A DNA stretch of 64,000 nt from CAWELS01 sp964468205. Lineage in GTDB: Bacteria > Acidobacteriota > Terriglobia > Bryobacterales > Bryobacteraceae. Below, piece by piece: positions 25,527-33,283 of the stretch. The stretch spans positions 62,001 to 126,000 of the forward strand of contig CAYXVG010000010.1 of the NCBI GenBank assembly GCA_964468205.1, written 5' to 3'. Numbering within the stretch: position 1 is the first letter of the stretch; each line of letters begins with the position of its first letter. The translations under genes were made by a program, and so were the position numbers. The notes below the pieces were generated by a model. It ran no database searches, was not told the DNA's origin, and saw only the letters and a program-made list of their open reading frames with translations.

Positions 25527-26488
25527 TGGAGCCACTCGCATGCTACATCCAATCCGTCTTCACAAAGGAACACTCGCAAGCCTTCTGGCTTGTTCTTGAC
25601 GCTCCAGGAGCGTCCGCGAATAAAGAAGGGCTTCGTCCACGCTTCGCTTTGGAGGGTGTGCGGCGCCACAACCGACACTGATAGAACACCCTCGGCCGGA
25701 TACCCGGTGCGGGGGTCGAAGATATGGCTGTAAATCTTTCCGCCGGCGTGAAAGAACTTCTCATAATTTCCGGAAGTCGACATTGACTCGTCGTTCAGGA
25801 ACAGCTTTTCGATCGTCTTGCTCGGCGCTTTGGGGTGTTTGATGCGCACTTCCCAACCCGGCTCCCCGGGAGGGCTCCCGAGCCCATATATACTGCTCCC
25901 GCCAGCGGAGACGAGAGCCGCCCGGATTCCGTTTTTTCGAAGTAGGTCCACCATTCGGTCTACCGCATAACCTTTACCGATGCCGCCGGGATCGATCTCG
26001 ACCCCCGCCTGGCGAAAACTCACAGAGTTGTTTTCGGGGTGCAAAACCACCTTCCGGTATCCGATTCGCGCTAGAGCGTTGCGGATTTCAGCCCGGTGCG
26101 GCAGCCTGCCTGATCCCTTATAGAACCCCCAGACTTTAAGCAGCGGGCCGACCGTGATGTCGAACGCCCCGTCGCTAGCCCGGCTAAATTGCTCGCACGC
26201 TTCCAGCAGGCGGTACAGCTCTCCGCTCACCGAAACTGGCTGGGAGGCGGCCTCGCGGTTCACCCGGCTCCACTCACTATCTGTTCTATAGTGCGAGAGC
26301 ACAGCCTCGAGCCGCTGTACCTCTTCGAACGCCACATCCACCGCCGTCTCTAGCAGCCGGCGACTTTCGTCGTAGGCGACGATGGTGAACGTCGTTCCCA
26401 TGGCCTCCGCGCTCGACGAGATCCGGAGGGGTTCTCCGGCCCGTCCAGCCAAGGGGACCAACAACAAAAGTAGCACAAGGAGCTTCAT
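25523..26488 (-). CDS. apbE: FAD:protein FMN transferase (ApbE family), exported
   Basis: 321 residues with a signal peptide (MKLLVLLLLLVPLAGRAG). The family signatures are AMGTTFTIVAYD near residue 30, SRVNREAASQPVSVS, GAFDITVGPLLKVWGF, IDPGGIGKGYAVDRMVDLL (flavin-binding), SAGGSSIYGLG, and HIFDPRTGYPAEGVLSVSV, with the Thr/Asp metal region at the end. ApbE moves FMN from FAD to a threonine of a target flavoprotein such as RnfG/NqrC-type proteins in the periplasm. No such target is seen in this window. It lies 39 bp after rbfA and overlaps hemE by four bases. Confidence 0.93.
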   Translation of the reverse strand: MKLLVLLLLLVPLAGRAGEPLRISSSAEAMGTTFTIVAYDESRRLLETAVDVAFEEVQRLEAVLSHYRTDSEWSRVNREAASQPVSVSGELYRLLEACEQFSRASDGAFDITVGPLLKVWGFYKGSGRLPHRAEIRNALARIGYRKVVLHPENNSVSFRQAGVEIDPGGIGKGYAVDRMVDLLRKNGIRAALVSAGGSSIYGLGSPPGEPGWEVRIKHPKAPSKTIEKLFLNDESMSTSGNYEKFFHAGGKIYSHIFDPRTGYPAEGVLSVSVVAPHTLQSEAWTKPFFIRGRSWSVKNKPEGLRVFLCEDGLDVACEWLQ

Positions 26489-26527
26489 ATCAGCGGACTT
26501 TTTGCATGGTGCAGGGTGCGCAAGCCC

Positions 26528-26884
26528 TTATTGTCTGGGACGTCCCCGGCGGACTCTCCGTAACAGACGAGACGTTTTCTCCACCGAATCGATCGGGACA
26601 GCGGATTCAAAGTGAATCTCCGGACACCGATACACAATCAAGCGTTCCGCCAGAAGCCGGCGAATGATACCGCTGGCGCCCGAGAGCGCGGCGAGAGCGA
26701 TTTGCTGGTCACTCGCGTGGCCGGAGAGTGTAGTTCGCGCCAGTGCTTGCCTCCCATCCGGGGAGAGGATCACTTCCTCGATTGTAACCATTCCAATCCG
26801 CGGGTCTTCGAGCTCGTAGTTGACAATCTCTTCCAGTTCGTTTCGAAGAGTACCCGCAATGCGCTGGCTGCGTCTCAAGTCCAT
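26528..26884 (-). CDS. rbfA: Ribosome-binding factor A
   Basis: 118 residues, the usual length. RSQRIAGTLRNELEEIVNYELEDPRIGMVTIEEVILSPDGRQALA is the RbfA KH-like core, with the family pattern of basic N-terminal helix, D-P-R and the V-x-L/V-S-x-D strand. It binds the 30S subunit and helps 16S rRNA 5'-end maturation during assembly and cold response. It follows ylxP by 10 bp in the rimP-nusA-infB cluster, its normal place. Confidence 0.96.
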   Translation of the reverse strand: MDLRRSQRIAGTLRNELEEIVNYELEDPRIGMVTIEEVILSPDGRQALARTTLSGHASDQQIALAALSGASGIIRRLLAERLIVYRCPEIHFESAVPIDSVEKTSRLLRRVRRGRPRQ

Positions 26885-26894
26885 TAGGCAGATC

Positions 26895-27182
26895 CTAGTC
26901 GAGCCACTCGATGGTCGCCGCGATCAAGTGCGGGCCAAGCACCGAGGACGCCTCTTCTTCTACCACCTGCAGGGTTCGTTCGGCCACTGCCCGGTTGCTG
27001 GCCACGGTTACAGCGGCGACGAGTCCCCGCTGCCAGAGGTCTTGATAATCGGTTTCGGCCACAGCCACGTTGCAACGCCGGCGCAGGCGGTCCTTAAGTC
27101 CTTTGACGTAGTGACGCTTGTCCTTCAGTGAGCGGGCGTCTTCGATTCGCAGCTCGAAAGTGATTACACCGATACTGGCCAT
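26895..27182 (-). CDS. ylxP: DUF503 family protein YlxP
   Basis: 95 residues. The start (SIGVITFELRIEDARSLKDKRHYVKGLKDRLRRR) and NVAVAETDYQDLWQRGLVAAVTVASNR match the DUF503 family. Family members lie between infB and rbfA in many bacteria, and a role close to ribosome function is inferred from that placement rather than from biochemistry. Spacing of 39 bp from infB and 10 bp to rbfA supports co-transcription. Confidence 0.9.
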   Translation of the reverse strand: MASIGVITFELRIEDARSLKDKRHYVKGLKDRLRRRCNVAVAETDYQDLWQRGLVAAVTVASNRAVAERTLQVVEEEASSVLGPHLIAATIEWLD

Positions 27183-27221
27183 TTTGACTGACCGGGGGGA
27201 CCGTCAAGCCGACGGCGGCCG

Positions 27222-30200
27222 TTAGACCATCTCTTCGACGGCGACCCGCTCCATGACGAACGCTTCGATTACGTCTCCGGGCTTCACATCGTTGAAATGC
27301 TCGATGCCGATACCGCATTCGAGGCCGCTTTTCACTTCACTTGCGTCATCCTTGAATCGCTTCAAGGATCCGATTCTGCCCGTGTGGACCACGACATTGT
27401 CGCGTAGAAGCCGGATTTCCGAGTCGCGCGAAATCGCGCCCTCGCGCACAAGGCAACCGGCGATGGTTCCCACCTTGGTAACGCGGAAGGTTTCGAGCAC
27501 TTCGGCTCGGCCTTTGAAGACCTCCCGGAACACTGGCTCCAGAAGTCCGCTCATGGCCTTCTTGATCTCGTCGCTCAACTCGTAAATGATCGTGTGAAGC
27601 CGGATGTCGATCTTCTCCTGTTCAGCCAGTGCTGTCGCACTGCGTTCCGGCCGAACATTGAACCCGACGATGATCGCGTTGGAAGCGGTCGCGAGAAGCA
27701 CGTCCCGTTCAGTTATGGCGCCAACGCCGGTGCTGATTACGCGGACCTTGATTTTGTCAGTGGAGAGCTTTTGGAGGGCGTCGGCGACAACTTCCGCCGA
27801 GCCGCCGACGTCGGCCTTCAGGATAACATTGAGTTCCTTCGTCTGCCCTTCTCGAAGCTGCTCATGCAGCTTGTCCAAGGTGAGACGTGCGCCCTTGGCC
27901 ATTGCCTGCTCGCGCGCCTTGGACTCACGGTAGATGACAATCTGCTTCGCCTTGACGGTATCGGTGACGACCTGGTAGGTGTCGCCGACTTCCGGCAGTC
28001 CGTCGAGGCCGATGACTTCGACGGGCATTGAAGGCCCGGCCGCCTTGGTCTGCTGCCCGCGGTCGTCAAACATTGCGCGGACGCGGCCGAAGACGGCGCC
28101 GCAGATGAAATGGTCGCCGACTCTCAAGGTGCCATTGCGCACAAGCACGGTAGCTACCGGGCCGCGGCCCCTGTCGAGTTCGGCTTCCAGAACGGTTCCG
28201 AGGGCCGGGCGATCGGGGTTGGCGCGGAGATCTTGGATGTCCGAGACAAGGACGATCATCTCCAAGAGGAGTTCCAGTCCATCGCCGGTGACGGCGGAGA
28301 CGGGAACCATAACAACATCGCCGCCCCAATCTTCGGCAAGCAGGTTCCGGTCCGCGAGTTGTTGCTTCACGCGATCCGGATTGGAGTCCGGACGATCGAT
28401 CTTGTTAATCGCCACGATAATCGGGACCTCGGCGGCTCTCGCGTGGTCAATCGCTTCGAGGGTCTGTGGCATGACACCGTCATCGGCGGCTACGACCAGA
28501 ACCACGACGTCGGTTACCTTGGCCCCCCGGGCGCGCATCCGCGTAAACGCCTCGTGGCCCGGAGTGTCGATAAACACGATGGTGTGGTCATTGTGTTGAA
28601 CGTGGTAGGCACCAATATGCTGGGTGATTCCACCAGCTTCCCGGGCGGCAACCGTAGTGGATCGAATCGCGTCGAGCAGCGAGGTCTTTCCGTGATCGAC
28701 ATGGCCCATCACGGTGACCACTGGCGGGCGCTTCTGAAGGTCCTTTTCGACCTCGCCCTTTTCCACCTTCTGAACGGACTCTTCCTCGAAGCTGATCTTC
28801 GTTGTCTTGGCCCCGAAGGCGCGGGCGAGATCCTCGGCCGTTTTGGCATCCAACGCCTGATTGATGGTGGCAAAGATCTTGCGTTCGACGAGCTTTTTGA
28901 TCACCAAGCTGGCCTTCACGCCCATCTTCTCGGAGAGTTCCTTTACAGTGATCCCCTCGGAGACGGTGATAGATTTCACCTTCGCGGTGATCTCTTCGCG
29001 CCGCCGGGGCATCGGGGTTTGCTGTCTGCCTTCCCGATCACGGTCACGAACCTGAGGCTTGCCGCGGCCGGGTTTGGTCTGATGCCTACGGGCAGGCGCG
29101 GGCCGCGCGGGAGCGCCCGGCTCTACTCCAGCCGGCGATGTCGGATGAGGACCACCGCGGCGGCGGCCGGGCGGAACCCCGGGGCCTCTCATCACTGGCT
29201 GTCCGGGGCGGATTGGGCCGCGGTAGATAGGCTGGCCGGGCACCGGCCCCTTCTGTGGCATCCCCGGTCTTGGCTGCGACGGCTGCCCAGGCGCTCTCGA
29301 CTGCTGTTTGAGCCGGGCGACCATCTCCGGCTTCGGCGGCACGACGGGCCGGGCCGCCGGTTTACCCACGATTGGGCCGGATCTCGGTTGGGTCTGCCTG
29401 GACTGTGCCGGCGGGGAAGGGATCGACGGCTTCTTGGCCGGCGGCCGCGGCGTAACGGTCGGACGGGCGGCGGGCCTGATAGGTTGACCGGGCTTTACCG
29501 CGCCTCCCTGCCGCGCGGAGATTCCGGTCCGTTGGGGTAGCGGTTGCCGTGGACCCGCCAGGATCTGCCCCGGCTGAGGCGGCGGTACGGGCTTCGCGGG
29601 AATCGCTACAGGGGGTTTCTGTTGAGAAGGCGCGGGACGTTCGGGTTTAGCCTCGGGTTGGGCGACCGATGGCGTCATCGGTTCAGCAGGCGGGGCGGGC
29701 TTTGGCGGGGCTGCCGCCGGGGGCGGCGCAGCCGGGCTCGCCCCGGCTTTCTCCCGCTTCTCGGGGGGCGCGGGGGCCGGCGCCGATTTCCGCGGTTGAA
29801 TCGTCGGGGCAAGTTTCTGCAGGGGAGGGGTTACCGGCCCTCCTCCGCCGACGAGCGGCGGCCGAAGCGGCTGGGGCCTCGGGGAAGTGGACGCGCCAGA
29901 GGCCACTGGCTGGGTCTCTGGCTGTGGGTGTTCGCTGGTCTGGGCCGAGGGCGCCGCGGCAGACTTCCGCGACTGCGGCTCTTCGGTTATCGTGGAGACA
30001 GTCGACACTTGCTTACTTTCCGGCTTCTCTACTGCTCCCGCATCCTTCGCTGAGTTCCGCCCGGAATCCCTATCTTCCGGTGCAGACGGAACGTCGCGGG
30101 CGAAATATTTCCGGATGCGGCTGGCCTGATCCGACTCAACGGAACTGGAATGAGTCTTCTTCTCTGTGATGCCAACCTCGGAAAGCATCCTGAGGATAAC

Positions 30201-30254
30201 TCCGGGCTTGACTTCCAGTTCTCGGGCCAACTCGTTAATTCGAACTTTTCCCAT
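27222..30254 (-). CDS. infB: Translation initiation factor IF-2
   Basis: 1010 residues. The IF2 N-domain (VRINELARELEVKPGVILRMLSEVGI) is followed by a ~330-residue linker rich in Pro, Gln, Arg and Ala (residues ~60-400), then a second IF2_N (ITVKELSEKMGVKASLVIKKL). The GTPase core is complete: GHVDHGKTSLLDAIR, DTPGHEAFTRMRARG, NKIDRP and the SAVTG-type G5 loop. Domains II-IV follow. IF-2 brings fMet-tRNA to the 30S subunit and drives 50S joining. The linker is long and low in complexity. The start codon is directly preceded by a hairpin and seven U residues. Confidence 0.98.
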   Translation of the reverse strand: MGKVRINELARELEVKPGVILRMLSEVGITEKKTHSSSVESDQASRIRKYFARDVPSAPEDRDSGRNSAKDAGAVEKPESKQVSTVSTITEEPQSRKSAAAPSAQTSEHPQPETQPVASGASTSPRPQPLRPPLVGGGGPVTPPLQKLAPTIQPRKSAPAPAPPEKREKAGASPAAPPPAAAPPKPAPPAEPMTPSVAQPEAKPERPAPSQQKPPVAIPAKPVPPPQPGQILAGPRQPLPQRTGISARQGGAVKPGQPIRPAARPTVTPRPPAKKPSIPSPPAQSRQTQPRSGPIVGKPAARPVVPPKPEMVARLKQQSRAPGQPSQPRPGMPQKGPVPGQPIYRGPIRPGQPVMRGPGVPPGRRRGGPHPTSPAGVEPGAPARPAPARRHQTKPGRGKPQVRDRDREGRQQTPMPRRREEITAKVKSITVSEGITVKELSEKMGVKASLVIKKLVERKIFATINQALDAKTAEDLARAFGAKTTKISFEEESVQKVEKGEVEKDLQKRPPVVTVMGHVDHGKTSLLDAIRSTTVAAREAGGITQHIGAYHVQHNDHTIVFIDTPGHEAFTRMRARGAKVTDVVVLVVAADDGVMPQTLEAIDHARAAEVPIIVAINKIDRPDSNPDRVKQQLADRNLLAEDWGGDVVMVPVSAVTGDGLELLLEMIVLVSDIQDLRANPDRPALGTVLEAELDRGRGPVATVLVRNGTLRVGDHFICGAVFGRVRAMFDDRGQQTKAAGPSMPVEVIGLDGLPEVGDTYQVVTDTVKAKQIVIYRESKAREQAMAKGARLTLDKLHEQLREGQTKELNVILKADVGGSAEVVADALQKLSTDKIKVRVISTGVGAITERDVLLATASNAIIVGFNVRPERSATALAEQEKIDIRLHTIIYELSDEIKKAMSGLLEPVFREVFKGRAEVLETFRVTKVGTIAGCLVREGAISRDSEIRLLRDNVVVHTGRIGSLKRFKDDASEVKSGLECGIGIEHFNDVKPGDVIEAFVMERVAVEEMV

Positions 30255-30284
30255 AAAAAAATGTGTCCCTCACAACGCGGACAC
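30255..30284 (-). promoter_or_regulatory. Hairpin plus T tract touching the infB start codon
   Basis: On the minus strand GTGTCC (30284-30279) can pair with GGACAC (30268-30263) across a ten-base loop, and is followed by ATTTTTTT and then the infB ATG. The only Shine-Dalgarno-like sequence (GAGGG) lies in or beside the 3' arm, about 13 bases before the ATG. It resembles a weak intrinsic terminator or a ribosome-site-sequestering hairpin inside the operon. Confidence 0.5.
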
Positions 30285-30379
30285 CGCCGTACGGCCGGGT
30301 TTGGGCTACTTGGACATATTGCACCTCGAAGTCTCAAGCATCCTTCAACACTAGTCCTCACGCAGTGTGGTCGGAACCC

Positions 30380-31954
30380 TTATATCTTATCAGATTCAGT
30401 GTTTTCCACTTCGGGGGCGATTCCGTCATCCGGTGTTGCGTCGACCGGCTCTTCCCCGGATTCCCGCTGAGTTGTACCCGCCTCTTCCGCGGAAACCTCG
30501 GTCTCGTCTTCCGAAGCGACAGTTCCTGCTTCCAGTGTACCCGACTCGGCAGTGTCTTCAACAAGGGATTCGGCCGTTTCTCCGGTATCGGCGCCGGCAG
30601 CGGCTTCCTCCGGCGCCTCTTCCAACAGCGCTTCATCGCCAGGGGTTCCGGGGGCGGCCTCGTCCCCCGCGTCCTCGTCTTCCACCGCCACCTCGAATTG
30701 ACTGTAGTAGGCCACGACAGCCGCCTGAATGCCTTGGACCAGGTCTGCATCGAGTCCCGGAATCTCCTGGAGCTGCTCGGGAGTCATAGCGCCCAACTGC
30801 TCAACCGTAGACACCCCGGCCGCCGTGAGCAGATCGACCAGCTCCTCGCTTAAACCATGATCCATCAAGACCGAGACGGGCGCACCCGGTACCACCAGGG
30901 AAGCCATCTCAGACTCCACTTCTTGCCGCTTCTCTTCCTCGCTCTTGATATCGATGTGCCACGCCAGCAGTTTGGCGGCGAGGCGCACGTTTTGCCCCTT
31001 CTTCCCGATGGCCAGTGAAAGCTGGGAATCATCGACAATCACTTCCATGTGCCGTTCTTCCGGATCAATAATGGCGACACGGGTGATCTTCGCCGGACTC
31101 AGCGCGTTGGTGGCGAAAACCACTGGATCCTCCGAGAACTGGATTATGTCGATCTTTTCTCCGCGGAGCTCCCTGATAATAGATTGCACGCGCATACCTT
31201 TCATGCCCACGCATGCTCCCACGCTATCCACGTCGCGATCCCGGCTGCTGACGGCAATCTTCGTCCGCTCACCAGCCTCCCGGGCGCACCCCTTGATCAC
31301 CACCGTGCCGTCGTAGATTTCAGGCACCTCCTGTTCAAAGAGGCGCATAACGAGCTCTGGCGCGGCGCGTGATACCGTTACGCCAGCGTTTTTCCCGGCC
31401 TTTTCCACACTCTTGATCACGCAGCGGACGCGGTCACTGACGCTGAAACTCTCGGCCCGGGACTGCTCTCTCTTCGGGAGCCGCGCCTCCGTGCGGCCGA
31501 TCTCGACGATCAGATCCGGCCCCTCCACTTGCTTCACCGTGCAGTTGACAAGATCTCCGACCCGATCGGCAAATTCGGTGTATACCGTTTCCCGCTCTGC
31601 CTCGCGGACCTTCTGCAGAATCACCTGCTTGGCGGTCTGGGCTGAAATCCGGCCCAGCGAATCGGTCTTCATCGGAATGCGGATCTCGGAGCCGACCGTT
31701 GCCGCGGGATCGAGACGTATCGCTTGGTCCACTGTCAGTTCCCGCTCGGGATCCTCAATCTGGTCGACCACATGTTTGACTTCAAAGATCTGAATCGCAC
31801 CGCGTTCGTCAAACTCGGCCACCACATCGCCCTCGTACCGGTACTGCTTCCGGGCAGCGACAACCATGGCGTCCTTAACGGCCTCGATCAGCACTTCCAG
31901 ATCGATGCCTTTTTCCTTGCTCAGAATCTCGATGGACTGATAGATACTCGCCAA
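30380..31954 (-). CDS. nusA: Transcription termination/antitermination factor NusA
   Basis: 524 residues starting at a TTG with GAGG seven bases upstream; the next ATG would remove the conserved N-terminus. In order: the RNA-polymerase-binding N-domain (IYQSIEILSKEKGIDLEVLIEAVKDAM), an S1 domain (VNCTVKQVEGPDLIVEIGRTEARLP), two KH domains (VGACVGMKGMRVQSIIRELRGEKIDII; LAIGKKGQNVRLAAKL), and a helix-hairpin-helix unit (LTAAGVSTVEQLGAMTP). The last ~95 residues form an unusually acidic low-complexity tail. NusA modulates pausing, termination and transcription-translation coupling. It lies between rimP and infB as expected. Confidence 0.97.
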   Translation of the reverse strand: MASIYQSIEILSKEKGIDLEVLIEAVKDAMVVAARKQYRYEGDVVAEFDERGAIQIFEVKHVVDQIEDPERELTVDQAIRLDPAATVGSEIRIPMKTDSLGRISAQTAKQVILQKVREAERETVYTEFADRVGDLVNCTVKQVEGPDLIVEIGRTEARLPKREQSRAESFSVSDRVRCVIKSVEKAGKNAGVTVSRAAPELVMRLFEQEVPEIYDGTVVIKGCAREAGERTKIAVSSRDRDVDSVGACVGMKGMRVQSIIRELRGEKIDIIQFSEDPVVFATNALSPAKITRVAIIDPEERHMEVIVDDSQLSLAIGKKGQNVRLAAKLLAWHIDIKSEEEKRQEVESEMASLVVPGAPVSVLMDHGLSEELVDLLTAAGVSTVEQLGAMTPEQLQEIPGLDADLVQGIQAAVVAYYSQFEVAVEDEDAGDEAAPGTPGDEALLEEAPEEAAAGADTGETAESLVEDTAESGTLEAGTVASEDETEVSAEEAGTTQRESGEEPVDATPDDGIAPEVENTESDKI

Positions 31955-31990
31955 GCCTGTTCCTCTGTCTTATTCCGACTTTCCGGAGAT

Positions 31991-32473
31991 TTACCACTCG
32001 AACTTGAGGTGGGCCTTTTCGACATTCCCTAGGTCGAATTCCACAGGCTCACCCTTGGCCGGTTCCAATGTAACGACACCGCCCTTGATTCCGGCCAGAA
32101 TCCCCTCCCAGCGCCGCTCACCCGCGACGGGTTGCCGCAAGAGGACTCTCGCCTTACTGCCGGCGTGACGTTCGAAGTCCCGCGGTTTCCGGAGGGGGCG
32201 CTCGACACCGGGGGAACTAACTTCCAGCCGGTAGCCCTCTCCAGGTATCACGTCTTCGACGTCAAGAATCGTGCTGACATTCTTCGATATGAATTCGCAG
32301 TCCTTGTGAGTGACGCCCTCGGCTTTGTCGATGTAGATCCGCAGAATCCGGTTATTTCCACTGCCTTTGAACTCCACATCGACGGGTTCGATACCTTCCG
32401 GCGCACCGACCCGCTCGACGATCCCGATGACTCGGGCGATGACTTCTTCCCGGCTGGCCTTCACTGCTGTCAT
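31991..32473 (-). CDS. rimP: Ribosome maturation factor RimP
   Basis: 160 residues from the ATG at 32473. A GTG at 32500 is in frame but lies inside a terminator hairpin, so the shorter form is preferred. Conserved parts are VARVIGIVERVGAPEG-like EEVIARVIGIVERVG, DVEFKGSGNNRILRIYIDK, GVTHKDCEFISKNVS, VEDVIPGEGYRLEVSSPGVERPLRKPRDFERH and the final SH3-like barrel ending VEKAHLKFEW. RimP helps 30S assembly. It heads the nusA-infB cluster, and no Shine-Dalgarno sequence is visible because a U tract occupies that place. Confidence 0.94.
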   Translation of the reverse strand: MTAVKASREEVIARVIGIVERVGAPEGIEPVDVEFKGSGNNRILRIYIDKAEGVTHKDCEFISKNVSTILDVEDVIPGEGYRLEVSSPGVERPLRKPRDFERHAGSKARVLLRQPVAGERRWEGILAGIKGGVVTLEPAKGEPVEFDLGNVEKAHLKFEW

Positions 32474-32478
32474 ACATG

Positions 32479-32502
32479 AAAAAAGTGGGCGCAAGCCCAC
32501 TT
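32479..32502 (-). terminator. Intrinsic terminator/attenuator abutting the rimP start codon
   Basis: On the minus strand AAGTGGGC-TTGC-GCCCACTT forms an 8-bp stem with a tetraloop, and the tract is T6 in all, followed by C and, a few bases on, the rimP ATG (32473). It is a textbook rho-independent terminator. It could end read-through from the upstream hopanoid cluster, but any rimP promoter must lie upstream, so it would also attenuate rimP-nusA-infB. Confidence 0.85.
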
Positions 32503-32525
32503 CGGTCGGCTAATTCTTCACTTTC

Positions 32526-32531
32526 ATTATA
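32526..32531 (-). promoter_or_regulatory. Candidate -10 element for the rimP operon
   Basis: A perfect TATAAT lies on the minus strand here, about 24 bp upstream of the rimP leader hairpin. No TTGACA-like -35 is found at 16-18 bp (the bases there read GAAAAA), so this is only half of a sigma-70 promoter. Confidence 0.4.
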
Positions 32532-32673
32532 CACAACCCTCCACGGGCTTTTTCGAGAAGCTGCTTGATGGTCAGATTGCCCCGGCGGGGCGCAAGATGG
32601 TTAGCCCGCAAGCTAATAGCCGCGAAAAGCGGATCTCGGTCGGCAAATCCAACGCGGGCGAAGGGTGAGTGGG

Positions 32674-33240
32674 CTACAAGCCGCGAATCGGGTCATTGTA
32701 GGCGGAGCAGCCTCCGGACCATTGGGGACGGGATCGATTCAGGACTCCTGCCATGGCCCTGATGTTCGCGGCTGTCAACTGGCTGCCCGCCGTTATCGGC
32801 GAGACAGCAAGGCCGTCGCCCTGGTGCAAAGCGCTGCCGCGATGAGTCTTGTTATGCATGGCTTCGTGAAAAATCAGCTTGGCCAGCATCGAAGAGTTCG
32901 AGCCGAACCGCGTTGTATAAACTTCCGAGGCGGTGAGGCTGTCCGTCCATACGGTAAGGCCGTCGGAATCGATGCTGCCGGGGCGGCCACTCAGTCCGGG
33001 CATGCTGACGACGATGCTGTCCATCCCTGACGAGACGACGTAGACGACGAGTTCGTGAGCGGCCGGCCCGGGGCACTGGGTCATCCACTGGACTTCGGCG
33101 CCTTCGTCGAACCGGCGGCGAAGCGCGGCGTCGGACTGGATCACGCGGTCGAAGAATCCTTTGAGCGCCGTGGCAGTCTCGTTTTCGTTTGCCACCCTGG
33201 GGGTCCCGAGCTTCACCATGTAGATTTTGTACTTCGCCAT
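32674..33240 (-). CDS. Small HExxH (zincin-like) protein of unknown family
   Basis: 188 residues from the ATG at 33240; a longer open frame extends into hpnI's opposite side but has shadow-like composition. There is no signal peptide. The early strand KYKIYMVKLGTPRVANENETA is followed by a VYVVSSGMDSIVV strand and by LAKLIFHEAMHNKTHRGSALHQGDGLAVSP, whose HEAMH at residues ~125-129 fits a zinc-protease site, with further histidines nearby as possible third ligands. I recognise no named family. It ends the hpnJ...hpnI cluster, 43 bp after hpnI, so it is probably co-transcribed; its target is unknown. Confidence 0.6.
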   Translation of the reverse strand: MAKYKIYMVKLGTPRVANENETATALKGFFDRVIQSDAALRRRFDEGAEVQWMTQCPGPAAHELVVYVVSSGMDSIVVSMPGLSGRPGSIDSDGLTVWTDSLTASEVYTTRFGSNSSMLAKLIFHEAMHNKTHRGSALHQGDGLAVSPITAGSQLTAANIRAMAGVLNRSRPQWSGGCSAYNDPIRGL

Positions 33241-33283
33241 GGCGTGATTGTAAACCATGCCGCACCGAATGGGAAGGCGGGTA

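Noticed and set aside
28110..29540. 476-codon open frame on the plus strand
   Set aside because: Antisense to infB, including its proline-rich linker, with arginine/glycine-rich shadow composition.
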